Source of the DNA: Listeria monocytogenes
Lineage (GTDB): Bacteria; Bacillota; Bacilli; Lactobacillales; Listeriaceae
Direction: 5' to 3'
DNA: 64,000 nt
Assembly: GCF_041765605.1 (NCBI RefSeq)
Contig: NZ_CP168900.1
Span: forward strand, 2,682,001 to 2,746,000
Part shown: in pieces, positions 1 to 9,220 of the stretch
How positions within the stretch are numbered: the stretch's first letter is position 1
Layout: every line of letters starts with the position of its first letter
The notes under the pieces: generated by a model
What the model saw: only the letters and a program-made list of their open reading frames with translations
The model's database searches: none
Told to the model about the DNA's origin: nothing
Translations under genes and position numbers: made by a program

Positions 1-42
1 ATAAACGTAAATATCATCTATTCCATCAGCGAGAGAAAGCAT
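1..42 (-). CDS. Phage tail gene, 5' end only
   Basis: Only the first 14 codons (MLSLADGIDDIYVY) are present, starting at an ATG at 42 just after the stop of the preceding tail gene. By position it should be the second tail assembly chaperone or the start of the tape measure region. An in-frame TAA lies directly before the ATG, so it is not a simple frameshift extension of the gene before it. Confidence 0.5.
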   Translation of the reverse strand, partial: MLSLADGIDDIYVY

Positions 43-47
43 TTATA

Positions 48-470
48 TCACTTCGCTTTTTTAGTCATTTTAGCTTGATATTTCTTTTGAATTTCATTTT
101 GTTGTTTTTCTACTGAACCAACGATACTTTCTGCAACTTGATCATAAACTTGATACATTTTTAAAATATCTTTGCACTGCTTGTAACATTTAGCGAATGC
201 TTCTTCATCATCTAATAAAACTGCATATGCTTCAGTTAAAGCCTCTTTTACATCTTCTTCTAAAGCAAAATAATCTTCTGAACTCATTTCGTCTGTATTA
301 TCAATGTTGTATTTATTTAACTTTTCCAGTTTCTTCTTGTACTTCTCATCCGCTTCAATCCATTTACGGCGCATTTCATCGCCTAACCCGACTTTAAACA
401 GCTCCGTCCCAAGTTGAAATTCTTGATACGACTCTTCTAATTGAATATTAATTACATTATTTTGTGCCAT
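48..470 (-). CDS. Putative tail assembly chaperone
   Basis: A 140-residue, acidic-then-basic, helix-rich protein with no membrane segment. It follows the major tail protein gene and precedes the tape measure region, which is where the gpG-like chaperone that coats the tape measure is normally encoded. A GGAGG site precedes the ATG at 470. The Lys-rich C-terminus (KMTKKAK) is typical of the end of such proteins. Function is inferred from position and size; I do not recognise a specific domain. Confidence 0.55.
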   Translation of the reverse strand: MAQNNVINIQLEESYQEFQLGTELFKVGLGDEMRRKWIEADEKYKKKLEKLNKYNIDNTDEMSSEDYFALEEDVKEALTEAYAVLLDDEEAFAKCYKQCKDILKMYQVYDQVAESIVGSVEKQQNEIQKKYQAKMTKKAK

Positions 471-524
471 TTATGTTTTCCTCCAATTTATAAGCCCCTA
501 CTGCAAAAGTAAGGGCTTTGTTTA

Positions 525-1224
525 TTATTCTGCTGCTTCTACTGTTACTTCAACAGTTTTCTTAATTGATGTTTTTTCTTTTGATGCAACTGTAATAGTT
601 GCTGTTCCTTCTGCCATTCCCTCAATCACGCCACTTGCGTTAACTTTTGCTTTAGGCGGATTAGAAGAAGTGAAAGTTACTTCTTGGCTTGCGTTAGTAG
701 GTAAAACAGAAGCTGTTAAAGCAACTGTTTCCCCTACCTTAATTGTGATTGTTTCGCTGTCCACTACAACGCTGGACGGGCTCTCATCAGGGTTTAGTAA
801 TTGTTGGTGTTTCGTCGTAAGCAATGCGACAACCAAATGCTGGGAACTCTGTAGCATCACCGCCACCAGCGGAACCTTTGATTTCTGATACAGTCGCTTT
901 TCCGATAGCTGTTTCAGTATCCGGAATTTCGATTTTAAACATAATGCCGCGGTTTTCTGGCGTTCTACGTTTAGCGACAATTAAGTTTTGCGCTTCGTCT
1001 TCACGATCGTGTGTCCCTTCAAACGTGTAAGCTTCTGAGTAACCTAAAACAACTGTTTTTTCGTTGCCATCGCCGTCGTAATCGCCTTGCTCTTCAGTGT
1101 TATCAGACCCATCATCTGAAACGTTTGTAATCCATTTTGACAGGCGTTTCCATACTGGCTCGCCCACACCATCAACAATTTCAGCTACAAAGTATTTCGT
1201 TTTCGCATTTTTAATTCTAGCCAT
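525..1224 (-). CDS. tsh: Major tail protein with +1 frameshifted Ig-like extension
   Basis: The zero-frame product (1224 to 787, 145 residues) begins MARIKNAKTKYFVAEIVDGV and forms the tail tube. It ends AAA CCC TGA at 795-787. If the ribosome slips +1 on CCC (792-790), reading continues from GAT at 788 to a stop at 525 and adds 87 residues, giving 232. The extension is a bacterial Ig-like (BIG2-type) domain: it contains VVVDSETITIKVGETVALTA and ends VEVTVEAAE. Programmed +1 frameshifting that makes long and short Tsh and Cps forms has been described for Listeria phage PSA. The slippage here is inferred from the sequence and not shown. Confidence 0.8.
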
Positions 1225-1226
1225 TT

Positions 1227-1634
1227 TTATTTTTCCTCGCTTTCAATATATAATTTGATTTTGAAACTAGCGCTATAAATAAACGTTCCATCGTCACTAG
1301 CAGAAACGAGGTTCGGCACACTAGTTGTTTCTTTGTCTTCTAGCACAAAGCTGTTATTTAAGCTCTGAATGCTTTCTAATTCTGTGTTATCAAAATAAGC
1401 AGTAATTGCATTCAACACATTTAAAACTTTCATTTCTTCCTTGCTAGAGCCGTTTAGGTTAAAAGAAAAAGACCGCTCATAAGAGCCGTCTTGATAACCT
1501 TGTTTATCGTTATTTGGAGTCAGTAGCAAAGCGATTGACTCGGGTTTTAATATCGCTGTTCTTAATTTCATATCTTTTAAATCGACGTTGTTTTCGATAG
1601 CATCCATAACACTATCTAAAAAATCTAATGACAT
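1227..1634 (-). CDS. Putative tail terminator / minor tail protein
   Basis: A 135-residue protein placed immediately before the major tail protein, where siphophages usually encode the tail-completion (terminator) protein. It is mostly beta-rich after an N-terminal helix (SLDFLDSVMDAIENNVDLKD) and has no signal or membrane segment. Its ATG overlaps the stop of the upstream head gene (both near 1634), which suggests translational coupling within the late operon. The role is inferred from gene order. Confidence 0.55.
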   Translation of the reverse strand: MSLDFLDSVMDAIENNVDLKDMKLRTAILKPESIALLLTPNNDKQGYQDGSYERSFSFNLNGSSKEEMKVLNVLNAITAYFDNTELESIQSLNNSFVLEDKETTSVPNLVSASDDGTFIYSASFKIKLYIESEEK

Positions 1635-1972
1635 TATAGTCCCTCCTCAACCGCTTTTTGTGCTACTTCTATCCAACTTTCTAGCTTATCTACTTTTGCA
1701 CGTTGGTCCCATTTAGGACCAGCTAACGGATGATGTGAGAGTGTGAAATTGAAGTTTATTCCGTTGTAGAGTCTCCGTGCATAAATAGATGTCCACATTA
1801 TTTCTTTGTCGTTCATAATAACGTATTGATTTGATAAATCACCCTCCAAAAACGGCACATAAAGCGCAATATCCGCAGCCGCTTGGTTAATTAAAGCAAA
1901 CTGACCTCTTTCTTTCGCCTTTTTTACGCTCCCTTTTGCTTTTGAGAGGTCCACACGTACTTTAATCGGCAT
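1634..1972 (-). CDS. Minor capsid protein, head-tail joining (Minor_capsid_2-like)
   Basis: About 112 residues. The ORF can be read from 1993, but the better start is the ATG at 1972 (MPIKVRVDLSKA), which overlaps the upstream stop as TGATG, a common coupled arrangement. The HHPLAGPKWDQRAK segment is typical of the small Firmicute siphophage head protein found in this place, probably acting in head-tail joining. It lies between another minor capsid gene and the tail terminator candidate. The family assignment is from memory of the pattern. Confidence 0.6.
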   Translation of the reverse strand: MPIKVRVDLSKAKGSVKKAKERGQFALINQAAADIALYVPFLEGDLSNQYVIMNDKEIMWTSIYARRLYNGINFNFTLSHHPLAGPKWDQRAKVDKLESWIEVAQKAVEEGL

Positions 1973-2334
1973 CAAACCACCTCGATTTCCCAATGATGCA
2001 CGCTATTAGAAGTGGCATAGCAAGGTATAACTTTAACAATCTTATAAGCTTTTCCAGAGAAAAAAATTCTCGATCTACTTATAAAATCATATGGCACGTT
2101 CATGCTGTTCACTGCATCAATAAAAATAACCGCGTCATATCTATCACTATCAGATAATCCCGCGATTTGATTTGATTTTGAGAAATCGACACGAACATGT
2201 TCAATCTCAATGCCTTTTTCATAACCGACCTCATTGTGTCTACCTTCTTCTTTATACGCTTCATAGCTTATGTTATGAATTAACCAATCGAGAGGTAACG
2301 GAGGGGCGTTTGTTATCGGTTTTACTACTTTCAT
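1972..2334 (-). CDS. Minor capsid protein, head closure (Minor_capsid_1-like)
   Basis: A 120-residue protein beginning MKVVKPITNAPPLPLDWLIH. The sequence DAVIFIDAVNS and the short basic beta-strand segment RSRIFFSGKAYKIVK fit the small head-closure or stopper proteins encoded between capsid and tail genes. It overlaps both neighbours by a few bases, so it is part of a tightly coupled block. The role is from synteny. Confidence 0.6.
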   Translation of the reverse strand: MKVVKPITNAPPLPLDWLIHNISYEAYKEEGRHNEVGYEKGIEIEHVRVDFSKSNQIAGLSDSDRYDAVIFIDAVNSMNVPYDFISRSRIFFSGKAYKIVKVIPCYATSNSVHHWEIEVV

Positions 2335-2729
2335 TAACGAACACCTACCCCGTTGTAAAGAAGACCTGTATGCGCTAAATAGGACCTTACATCACTGCCT
2401 ACTAATCCGCTATTAAGCGATGTAGCAGTTGATGCAAAGTTACTATCACTAATAGAAGTTCTCCCAATACTCACGTTATCCGGCTTGGAAACAGCTAACT
2501 CACTTGTTCCGCCCGCCTCTTTGAAATACTCGATTTGATTACAAGTAGCTAACTGTATTTGATGCTGAATAAATTCGCTAAACGATTCAATCCCGCTTTT
2601 TCGTATTCGGTAAAATGTCACTGAATCGATTTTTCTTTCAGCGTGCTTTAACAGTTTGTCAAATTCATCTTGTTCCAAATGTTCCCCAGCATACTCGTTA
2701 GTATAAAATTCTAGTGTCGTGTAAGGCAT
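2334..2729 (-). CDS. Head-tail connector (gp6/gp15-like)
   Basis: A 131-residue protein starting MPYTTLEFYTNEYAGEHLEQ, directly downstream of the major capsid gene. The helical N-terminal half (DEFDKLLKHAERKIDSVTFY, then IQHQIQLATCNQIEYF) resembles adaptor proteins that dock on the portal after packaging. A purine-rich GGGGG ribosome site precedes the ATG. Assigned from gene order and helix pattern. Confidence 0.65.
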   Translation of the reverse strand: MPYTTLEFYTNEYAGEHLEQDEFDKLLKHAERKIDSVTFYRIRKSGIESFSEFIQHQIQLATCNQIEYFKEAGGTSELAVSKPDNVSIGRTSISDSNFASTATSLNSGLVGSDVRSYLAHTGLLYNGVGVR

Positions 2730-2747
2730 AATATTCGCCCCCTTTTA

Positions 2748-3749
2748 TCATGCTCCGCTAGCTGGTAATTCTTCAACTAGATGCTGAATACCAACGATAC
2801 CGATTTGTTTATCTTCGTAAACTTTTTCCCAGTTTCCAGCTTTTGCTAGGTCCGCATTTGTTGGAGTGATTTCGTTAGCATCACGAACTGCATTTTTAAA
2901 TTTAACTCCATATGGGTGCATTGTGAAAGCACGTCGAGTAAACACTTGGTCATTACCTTTAGAAGCATCACGAGCTGTTTCAAATGTTGTTAACTTAGCT
3001 GGGTTCCCTATGTTTCTTCCGATGGAACCTGTTGCAAATAAATATGAAGTGTATACTTTTGCTGCTCCTGTTCCTGTGGAAGGCACTCCGTCGTCTACAA
3101 CTACACGATATCCTAAATAAGTTGGGATATTGACTTCCCCACGAGCATTTGGAATAAATGCAATTAAGTTTTGTTTTTGCAAGGCTGTATAAACCGCTGA
3201 ATGCATAACCATTAAGCTTAAACGATCCGAAGAATCTCCAAGAAGCTGTTTTGCATCTAATACTAAATTCCCCGAAATTGCAGATGTTGGTTTTGATAGC
3301 AAGTGGGAACTTGCCAATGCACCGTTTTTAGCGAACAGTCCATTTAACACGGAAATTAGTACAGTTTGCTCTCGACGCATCCACCAAGAAGCGATTTTGC
3401 CCATTAAAGCGTCTAAAGGGTCGTCTCCTGAAATGACCGCCGCAAGTTCGTTGACTGACCAGCCGCGCCCACGATACATTACCGCCGCAATGTCAGCGCT
3501 AGCCGTAATTTTACCTGTTTCTAGTCCTTTTTCACCGTCACCTAAAGTTTCATCTTCGCCGTCTAAATCGTTCCAAAACGGCATATTAACAAGTAACCCG
3601 CCCGCTGTAATATTTTGCGCAACGCTTGGATCAGCAACTGCGATTCCCGATTGGATAATTGCTGATTTTTCAGATGTGAAGTTATCCATGTACGCATTAA
3701 AAACCTCTGGTGTTACTACGTCTAATAATTTTGTGATTTCATTTGCCAT
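2748..3749 (-). CDS. cps: Major capsid protein
   Basis: A 333-residue coat protein (MANEITKLLDVVTPEVFNAY). It is directly preceded by a scaffold gene and followed by connector genes, the usual place for the coat protein in this phage group. Its ATG overlaps the scaffold stop (TAATG), so the two are coupled and probably made in a fixed ratio. The C-terminus ends LPASGA with TGA TAA and no CCC-stop, so I see no sign here of the frameshift described for the PSA capsid gene. Confidence 0.85.
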   Translation of the reverse strand: MANEITKLLDVVTPEVFNAYMDNFTSEKSAIIQSGIAVADPSVAQNITAGGLLVNMPFWNDLDGEDETLGDGEKGLETGKITASADIAAVMYRGRGWSVNELAAVISGDDPLDALMGKIASWWMRREQTVLISVLNGLFAKNGALASSHLLSKPTSAISGNLVLDAKQLLGDSSDRLSLMVMHSAVYTALQKQNLIAFIPNARGEVNIPTYLGYRVVVDDGVPSTGTGAAKVYTSYLFATGSIGRNIGNPAKLTTFETARDASKGNDQVFTRRAFTMHPYGVKFKNAVRDANEITPTNADLAKAGNWEKVYEDKQIGIVGIQHLVEELPASGA

Positions 3750-4339
3750 TATTCACTCTCTCCTTTTTCTGTTAAAAATTTTGTTAAATTAAATGAATCT
3801 GATTTTAAATTTTCCTTCAACGAACCGCTGAAACCAGCCGGAGCTGTTGGATTGCCACTGAATCCAAATTTCGGAACCGCTTCGCTTTCTTGAGCAAACA
3901 AATAAGCATCGCTTTCCTGCAATGCTCCTAGCTGTTCGTCAAGGCCTTTCAACCCTTCATCTGTTAATTCTAGTTTGTCGTTATCCAAAAGTGCTCTTAC
4001 CGCCTTTGGATTTTTCGCTTTTGCACTAGCAAGTGCCAGTTCAATAGCTGAATTCTTTTTGGTTTCGGCAATTTCAGATTGGTAATTGGACTCTAAATCT
4101 GTATTTTTTTGCTGCAAGTCCTCGATTTGTTTTTTCAATTCTTCACTAGTACCAGAATCTTTTTTCAAATCGTCAATATCTTTGTCCCGTTGTGTTAGCT
4201 GGCTTTTTAAGCCGTCTCTCTCTGCTTCCACCTCAGATAATTGTTGTTTAGCAGCTGTAATGTCCTTACCGTTTTCAGCCATCACTTTATTAATGACTTC
4301 ATCCTCCAAGCCTAAACCCTTTAAATATTCTCTTTGCAT
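3749..4339 (-). CDS. Capsid scaffolding protein (GP20-like)
   Basis: Acidic coiled-coil protein of about 196 residues. The start is the ATG at 4339 (MQREYLKGLGLEDEVINKVM), which has a GGAGGAGG site 7 bases upstream; the ORF extends to 4372 without such a signal. Residues roughly 25-95 are a long heptad-rich coil (QLSEVEAERDGLKSQLTQRD), as in GP20-type minor structural/scaffold proteins that organise coat assembly and leave or are cleaved before packaging. It lies directly before the coat gene. Confidence 0.8.
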   Translation of the reverse strand: MQREYLKGLGLEDEVINKVMAENGKDITAAKQQLSEVEAERDGLKSQLTQRDKDIDDLKKDSGTSEELKKQIEDLQQKNTDLESNYQSEIAETKKNSAIELALASAKAKNPKAVRALLDNDKLELTDEGLKGLDEQLGALQESDAYLFAQESEAVPKFGFSGNPTAPAGFSGSLKENLKSDSFNLTKFLTEKGESE

Positions 4340-4417
4340 CTTTGTTCCTCCTCCGATATTTTTACGCGGCAACGACCGCGAGAGCCGTCTTTTTACGACT
4401 TCCGAACAGGTCGAATG

Positions 4418-5557
4418 TTAGGCATATACTTTTTCTCTGCTATACTGTCTTGTTAAATTGTGCGTTTTTACAAATGTCCTTAGCTTGCTTTGCTTCGTTC
4501 TAACAGCTTGTTTAGCCTTTTTAACTGCTAGTTCATCACCGAGCTCTTCGGCAGCTGATAATTTGCGTTTAGCTGCTCTTATATCACGTTCCATCAATCG
4601 TTGTTGCTGACTCAACATATAAACGCGTTTGTTTTCTTCTTCGTCTACTAGCTCGCTCTCGTCCGGCGCAATGTTAATGCCTTCAATAAAAGCAAAACGA
4701 TGATGACGGCAATTACAACCGAAAACACCATCACCGTATCCATACCGCAATTCTGGTGAATAAATAGACATGTATTTATTGCCATATTTTGAGCGAGTTT
4801 CTTCAACAGATAACAAACAGATAACTTTGCCTTGAATGATTGAACATGTTGGTCGAGCGCCTATGTGTTGCGAAATACGCACTAAATCAACGCCGAATTC
4901 ATTCATTCGCTCGTCTTCAATGCTGTTATAAACGCTGTTGACGGTTGTTCTTGTAACGGTTCGGACGTATGCTTCAGGTGTCCACCGCTTATTAGCTTTA
5001 TCTACAAGCGCAGGAACGCCATTTTCAGCGAATTTAGTTACTGTTTCAGCTAATGCTTGTCTATGTGTTTTTAAACCGGCTAAGACGCTCTGTGTCGTTT
5101 CGTGTATGATATCTGAGTATATTTGTCTTGCTTGCGATAACATCGTTTGATTGATGCGCTTATAGTTGCTTTGCGCTAACTTAAAATAACTTCTCATTAC
5201 TTTATCGACTATCGTTTGCCCGTCACCCACAAGCGGCAACACAGCACCTGCTTCGGCTAATTTACTGAAATAGTTATCTACTTGTTTTAAATCGCTATAT
5301 CCTGCGTCTTTGACAATAGAAAAAAGCTTCTTAGTCGAAACGCCGGAAGCTTTGGAAATTTTATTTATCATTTGCTGATCTAGTGCATGAACTTGATTAA
5401 GTTTTTCTATTTGCCAAGCCAACACATTGTCAGCGCTGATATTTTTCTTTGTTTTCAATCGTCTAACAATAAGAGTGAACAGTTCATTTTCGAGCGTTGT
5501 GTATACATCAACGACCGGTTGCACAAATAAGTCAAGTTGTCGTGGAGTTAGTGCCAT
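4418..5557 (-). CDS. MuF-like minor capsid protein
   Basis: A 379-residue protein beginning MALTPRQLDLFVQPVVDVYT. The C-terminal half carries the conserved pattern of phage minor capsid proteins of the MuF / capsid-protein-2 type: TVNSVYNSIEDERMNEFGVD, then ARPTCSIIQGKVI and FGCNCRHHRF. Family members sit inside the head next to the portal and may be ejected with DNA. The gene abuts the portal gene (1-base gap) and ends before the scaffold gene. The far C-terminus is Lys/Arg-rich and helical. Confidence 0.8.
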   Translation of the reverse strand: MALTPRQLDLFVQPVVDVYTTLENELFTLIVRRLKTKKNISADNVLAWQIEKLNQVHALDQQMINKISKASGVSTKKLFSIVKDAGYSDLKQVDNYFSKLAEAGAVLPLVGDGQTIVDKVMRSYFKLAQSNYKRINQTMLSQARQIYSDIIHETTQSVLAGLKTHRQALAETVTKFAENGVPALVDKANKRWTPEAYVRTVTRTTVNSVYNSIEDERMNEFGVDLVRISQHIGARPTCSIIQGKVICLLSVEETRSKYGNKYMSIYSPELRYGYGDGVFGCNCRHHRFAFIEGINIAPDESELVDEEENKRVYMLSQQQRLMERDIRAAKRKLSAAEELGDELAVKKAKQAVRTKQSKLRTFVKTHNLTRQYSREKVYA

Positions 5558-7327
5558 CTAATCCACTTCCTTTTTAGAAGTCTTTTCCTTCTCTTTGATA
5601 GTGAAGCCATTGCCAGCATCCGCTAAAATCTTTCTCGCTTTTTCTTCATCAAATGGAAATGCAGCAACAATCATTTCAAGTGCTGAATTATAAGGAAGCT
5701 CTCCTTTAGCCACTGATTGAACTATATTGACTAATGAAGTTATTTGAGCGCCGTTTAGTGACACCTCTTGAATAGTTTCGCCTGCAACAGCACTAGCTTC
5801 TAATGTCCCGTCCGCGTTTTCATCTGGTAGCTCAATATCTCCCAACAATCCAGATAAATCATTCCCCGGAATTTCTGCTCGTGCATCTTTTTCTATCTCT
5901 TCTTTCCACTCTTCCGCTTCTGCATCGGTAATATTCCAAGCACGCTGTAAAGCAATTTTCAGCGGAATCATACCTTGGTTTTTCGCAGTAGTATAACGAT
6001 TGATAGTTGTATCTTCGTCTTGCGCTATAGAGTCGTCAAAATCGACTGTAATCGTGTCTAACTCAACTATATCGCCAGAATATGCCTCAATAAATTTCCC
6101 GACCTCAAGAATGCTCACAATCATTTCTTTTATGCCTTGCTCGATTAGTTGCGAATGACTGTTTTTAGTTTGATAGGTTTCTGACTTCTCGCTTACAACT
6201 TCTGTAGCTGTTTTTAAGCCGTTTTCATCGAAAGTGAATGTGCCAGCAGATAATCCAACTTGCATCGCATAAATGCGTAGCATTGCGTTTATAGACTCGA
6301 TAAACTCAGTTGAACGAATCTCTACAGATATATCTTTTACTGATTTACCATCTGCATCCTGGTCACCTTGATATAAAAAGAATGCTTCATCAGTTGAATC
6401 GAAATACTGTGAAGTCGAGCCATCCAAGTTAACAGCCGTTTTAACGAAGCTCGAAGGCACCAACACTTTCTTTTTGCCTAATTTAAATTCTTGATAGTAT
6501 GAATCGAACATCAAATCAAGCGTTTTTAATGTGTCTAATGCATTAGCATAAATGGAAATGCCGAGCGGGCTCGTTAGATTCTTGTTATTCGCAATGTTAG
6601 GTTTGATATAAGTAAATGTCGGACGTGTAAACTTTGACAATGACGCAACAGGCTCAATATCATCAAACAGTAACGCTAAACTTACTTTTGTACCAAGCTC
6701 GTTCGGGTCGTCTGATTGGTATAACTCCGTTGTGACTGTGTATACTTCTACTTTCTCCCCTTTCCATTCGAGCCATTCGAGCAACGTATAATATTTATCG
6801 TTTTTATGAAAACTATTAGATATAACACATTCGTCTACATTCTCGCTATCATTTGACAAAGGATACATACAATCAGCTGTCGCAAATGAAACTTTGACGT
6901 TTTTATTGCCGTCGTGGTAAACCTTTATCACAAAACCGCCCATCGCTTCGCCGTACTCAATGTAACGCTCCATATTTTTTGTAAAACCGTTCGTTTTCAA
7001 TACATTAAGCACGAATTCCTCAGCGGCTTTATCATCAATATTGATTTTCACTTTCTCATTAAAAAGAAGTTTAGACATGTACTTAGCTGTAACTTTCGGC
7101 AAATTCATAGATAATTGACGTCTGTTAACCGGATTGCCATTATGCTCATAATTGAGATTATGCCATTCGGCGTAATGACCTTGATACAGCCGTTTCCACA
7201 TGTCAATATACTTATAATCTTCATCATTAGCATTTACTTTTTTATGGTCTTTTACATCTTTCAGTGCTTTCAATAGTCCCATTCTCCGCATCACTCCTTT
7301 CACGCTTGCGATTATTTGATTAATCAA
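5558..7327 (-). CDS. Portal protein (SPP1 gp6-like)
   Basis: About 589 residues. The likely start is TTG at 7327, placed 6 bases after AGGAGGTG; the ORF can be read from a GTG at 7336, but that GTG is part of the ribosome site. The N-terminal part contains YIDMWKRLYQGHYAEWHNL and RRQLSMNLPKVTAKYMSKLL, typical of the DNA-packaging portal of SPP1-type phages. The central ESINAMLRIYAMQVGLSAGT region is the clip/stem area. It forms the dodecameric vertex through which terminase pumps DNA. It overlaps the terL stop region. Confidence 0.88.
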   Translation of the reverse strand: MINQIIASVKGVMRRMGLLKALKDVKDHKKVNANDEDYKYIDMWKRLYQGHYAEWHNLNYEHNGNPVNRRQLSMNLPKVTAKYMSKLLFNEKVKINIDDKAAEEFVLNVLKTNGFTKNMERYIEYGEAMGGFVIKVYHDGNKNVKVSFATADCMYPLSNDSENVDECVISNSFHKNDKYYTLLEWLEWKGEKVEVYTVTTELYQSDDPNELGTKVSLALLFDDIEPVASLSKFTRPTFTYIKPNIANNKNLTSPLGISIYANALDTLKTLDLMFDSYYQEFKLGKKKVLVPSSFVKTAVNLDGSTSQYFDSTDEAFFLYQGDQDADGKSVKDISVEIRSTEFIESINAMLRIYAMQVGLSAGTFTFDENGLKTATEVVSEKSETYQTKNSHSQLIEQGIKEMIVSILEVGKFIEAYSGDIVELDTITVDFDDSIAQDEDTTINRYTTAKNQGMIPLKIALQRAWNITDAEAEEWKEEIEKDARAEIPGNDLSGLLGDIELPDENADGTLEASAVAGETIQEVSLNGAQITSLVNIVQSVAKGELPYNSALEMIVAAFPFDEEKARKILADAGNGFTIKEKEKTSKKEVD

Positions 7328-7339
7328 GGTTTTCACCTC

Positions 7340-8671
7340 CTAATATTTGAGCCCCAATTTGCGTAAATTATCTTTTACATAATATTGAAAAGCGTCACAC
7401 GTATGATCGTCTTCTTTGATGACCTCAGGCTTATCTGTATTAACTGTTTTAACATCCCACTGATACTTACGATGCTCTTCGATGAATATTTGATTTTCTT
7501 GTATATCAAGATAATAAAAACGACCTTGCGCTAACAAATCACATGCAAAGTCAACCATATCTACTTTCTTGCTTTTTGCCACAGGATGTAAGCTAATGCC
7601 GTAATCCTTGTAATACTGATTACGAAGTCCACCTTCTGCGCTATCAACTGTCTGCGTATCAACTGGAACGCTGTACATTTTCACAACTTTAGTCATGAAC
7701 TCTCTCAGCTCTTTTGAGTAATCGCTAGGCGCTTTCTTAACCACTTGGTTTGCGGGGCTATAATAGTACGTGTCTAATAAAATTACATTTCGCTTTGCTG
7801 TAAGCCCGAAAGCTAAACACGTAGTAGCTGAAACTTGATGTCCTGTATCAATAGCAAAGTCAATTAAAATAAGCCTGTCATCCGCAGGAATAGCATTAAG
7901 CGATTGAAACAGGTTCATGTTATAAACATTATCGCCAAGACCAATTACTTCACCTAAATACATCCATCTATAATAATCGAAGTCGTTCTTCTTGTATTTC
8001 TCAATCTTCTTAATGATTTGCTTAGATAAAAAGCCTTTTTCATCATTCAAGTAAGTGGTGTGATGTATTAAATAATCATCGTCACTTCGTCTATTATCTA
8101 CATATTCATTCACCCACTCATAAGGATTTCGAGGCGGGTTAAATGACATGTACGTTGTAACTTCTTGATTATCTGGTAAATCTTCGCGGATAAATGTATC
8201 TTCTACCACATCAATATCAGTCACACCGGAAAATTCGGCTAATTCCTCGAACCAAAGAGCGCTAACATAACCGACCGGTATTTTCATAGATTTAAGCTTT
8301 GCTGGATCATCACAACCAGAAAAATAAAAGCCGGTTCCCCATTTTTTGTGGATAATTTCCATTGGTGATTTACCGAAGTTAAATTGGTCCGCAACGCCCA
8401 TTTCATATAAAGCCCATTTAATCTGCTGATAGACTGACTTATAAAGTGTATTAGCTACTTTACGAAGACACACCATATTAGATTGCGGATTAGCCATTTT
8501 CTTCTCAACTAGCTTTAAACTGATAACAGACGACTTCATAGAAGAACGTCCGCCCTTGGCTATGATGTGATTATGTTTAGATAGCCACAAGTCATAAAAA
8601 GCAGGATTAATCATATCTGTTACATTGATAACCTGGTAATCAATTAGTTGTTTGTGTATCGTCGCGTTCAT
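7340..8671 (-). CDS. terL: Terminase large subunit
   Basis: About 443 residues from the ATG at 8671, which has AGGTGG upstream; an upstream in-frame start at 8716 lacks a good site. The N-terminal ATPase has a Walker A-like GGRSSMKSS near residues 40-48 and a Walker B-like LWFEE near 139-143. The C-terminal nuclease begins with LILIDFAIDTGH near 267-278 (metal-binding Asp) and includes DSAEGGLRNQYYKD. It cleaves concatemeric DNA and powers packaging into the portal. It overlaps terS by 32 bases. Confidence 0.92.
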   Translation of the reverse strand: MNATIHKQLIDYQVINVTDMINPAFYDLWLSKHNHIIAKGGRSSMKSSVISLKLVEKKMANPQSNMVCLRKVANTLYKSVYQQIKWALYEMGVADQFNFGKSPMEIIHKKWGTGFYFSGCDDPAKLKSMKIPVGYVSALWFEELAEFSGVTDIDVVEDTFIREDLPDNQEVTTYMSFNPPRNPYEWVNEYVDNRRSDDDYLIHHTTYLNDEKGFLSKQIIKKIEKYKKNDFDYYRWMYLGEVIGLGDNVYNMNLFQSLNAIPADDRLILIDFAIDTGHQVSATTCLAFGLTAKRNVILLDTYYYSPANQVVKKAPSDYSKELREFMTKVVKMYSVPVDTQTVDSAEGGLRNQYYKDYGISLHPVAKSKKVDMVDFACDLLAQGRFYYLDIQENQIFIEEHRKYQWDVKTVNTDKPEVIKEDDHTCDAFQYYVKDNLRKLGLKY

Positions 8672-9182
8672 CGGTGCCACCTGCCTTTTTGTCAAGGTAG
8701 GCTTGCATTTCATCAACGTTCGACATGATAATTGTTGTTGTTCCTTGATTGCTTTCTTGCTTTGTATCTGCTCTTAACTTATTGATTTGCGCTTGAATAA
8801 GCTCTTCTTGTAATTTGTCTCTGCCGCCTGCTACATGGCGCTTAACAATCTCTTTTAGCGCTGATACCCGTTGATTGATGTCAGCACTCTTTGTAACGAC
8901 GGAAAAGCCATCTCCATTCGAAACAATTACTTCTTCTTCCATTTCACCTCGAGCTATTTCGGTGAATAATTGCATAGCCTCTGTATAGCCCATCACTCGC
9001 TTTTCTTCGAGTTCACTTAAAACCTTGTCTATATAGCCTTTTATAACTGGTTTTGACAAGTTTTCGGTCGCTATACGATTAGCCGTTTTCGAGCTATAAC
9101 CAGCAAGGCGAGCGGCTTCTGTAGCATTACCGCACTTTATATATTCATCTGCAAATCGTTTTTGTTTTTCGGTTAGTTTCAC
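8640..9182 (-). CDS. terS: Terminase small subunit
   Basis: A 180-residue protein. The first 60 residues are a helix-turn-helix of the Terminase_2 type (QKRFADEYIKCGNATEAARL, then AGYSSKTANRIA), which binds the packaging site. The remainder is a helical oligomerisation segment (VSALKEIVKRHVAGGRDKLQ). It is the first structural gene of the late operon apart from the small peptidase gene upstream. Confidence 0.9.
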   Translation of the reverse strand: MKLTEKQKRFADEYIKCGNATEAARLAGYSSKTANRIATENLSKPVIKGYIDKVLSELEEKRVMGYTEAMQLFTEIARGEMEEEVIVSNGDGFSVVTKSADINQRVSALKEIVKRHVAGGRDKLQEELIQAQINKLRADTKQESNQGTTTIIMSNVDEMQAYLDKKAGGTDERDDTQTTN

Positions 9183-9220
9183 TACATATCACCAACTCCC
9201 TTATTTTAATTAACTGAAAT

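Noticed and set aside
42-60. A -1 programmed frameshift joining the tail chaperone to the next gene, as in many siphophages
   Set aside because: The A-rich stretch is out of register for a classical slippery heptamer, and a TAA stands immediately before the next ATG in that frame.
2740-2760. PSA-like frameshift at the end of the capsid gene
   Set aside because: The gene ends GGA GCA TGA TAA with no CCC before the stop and no extension domain in the +1 frame.
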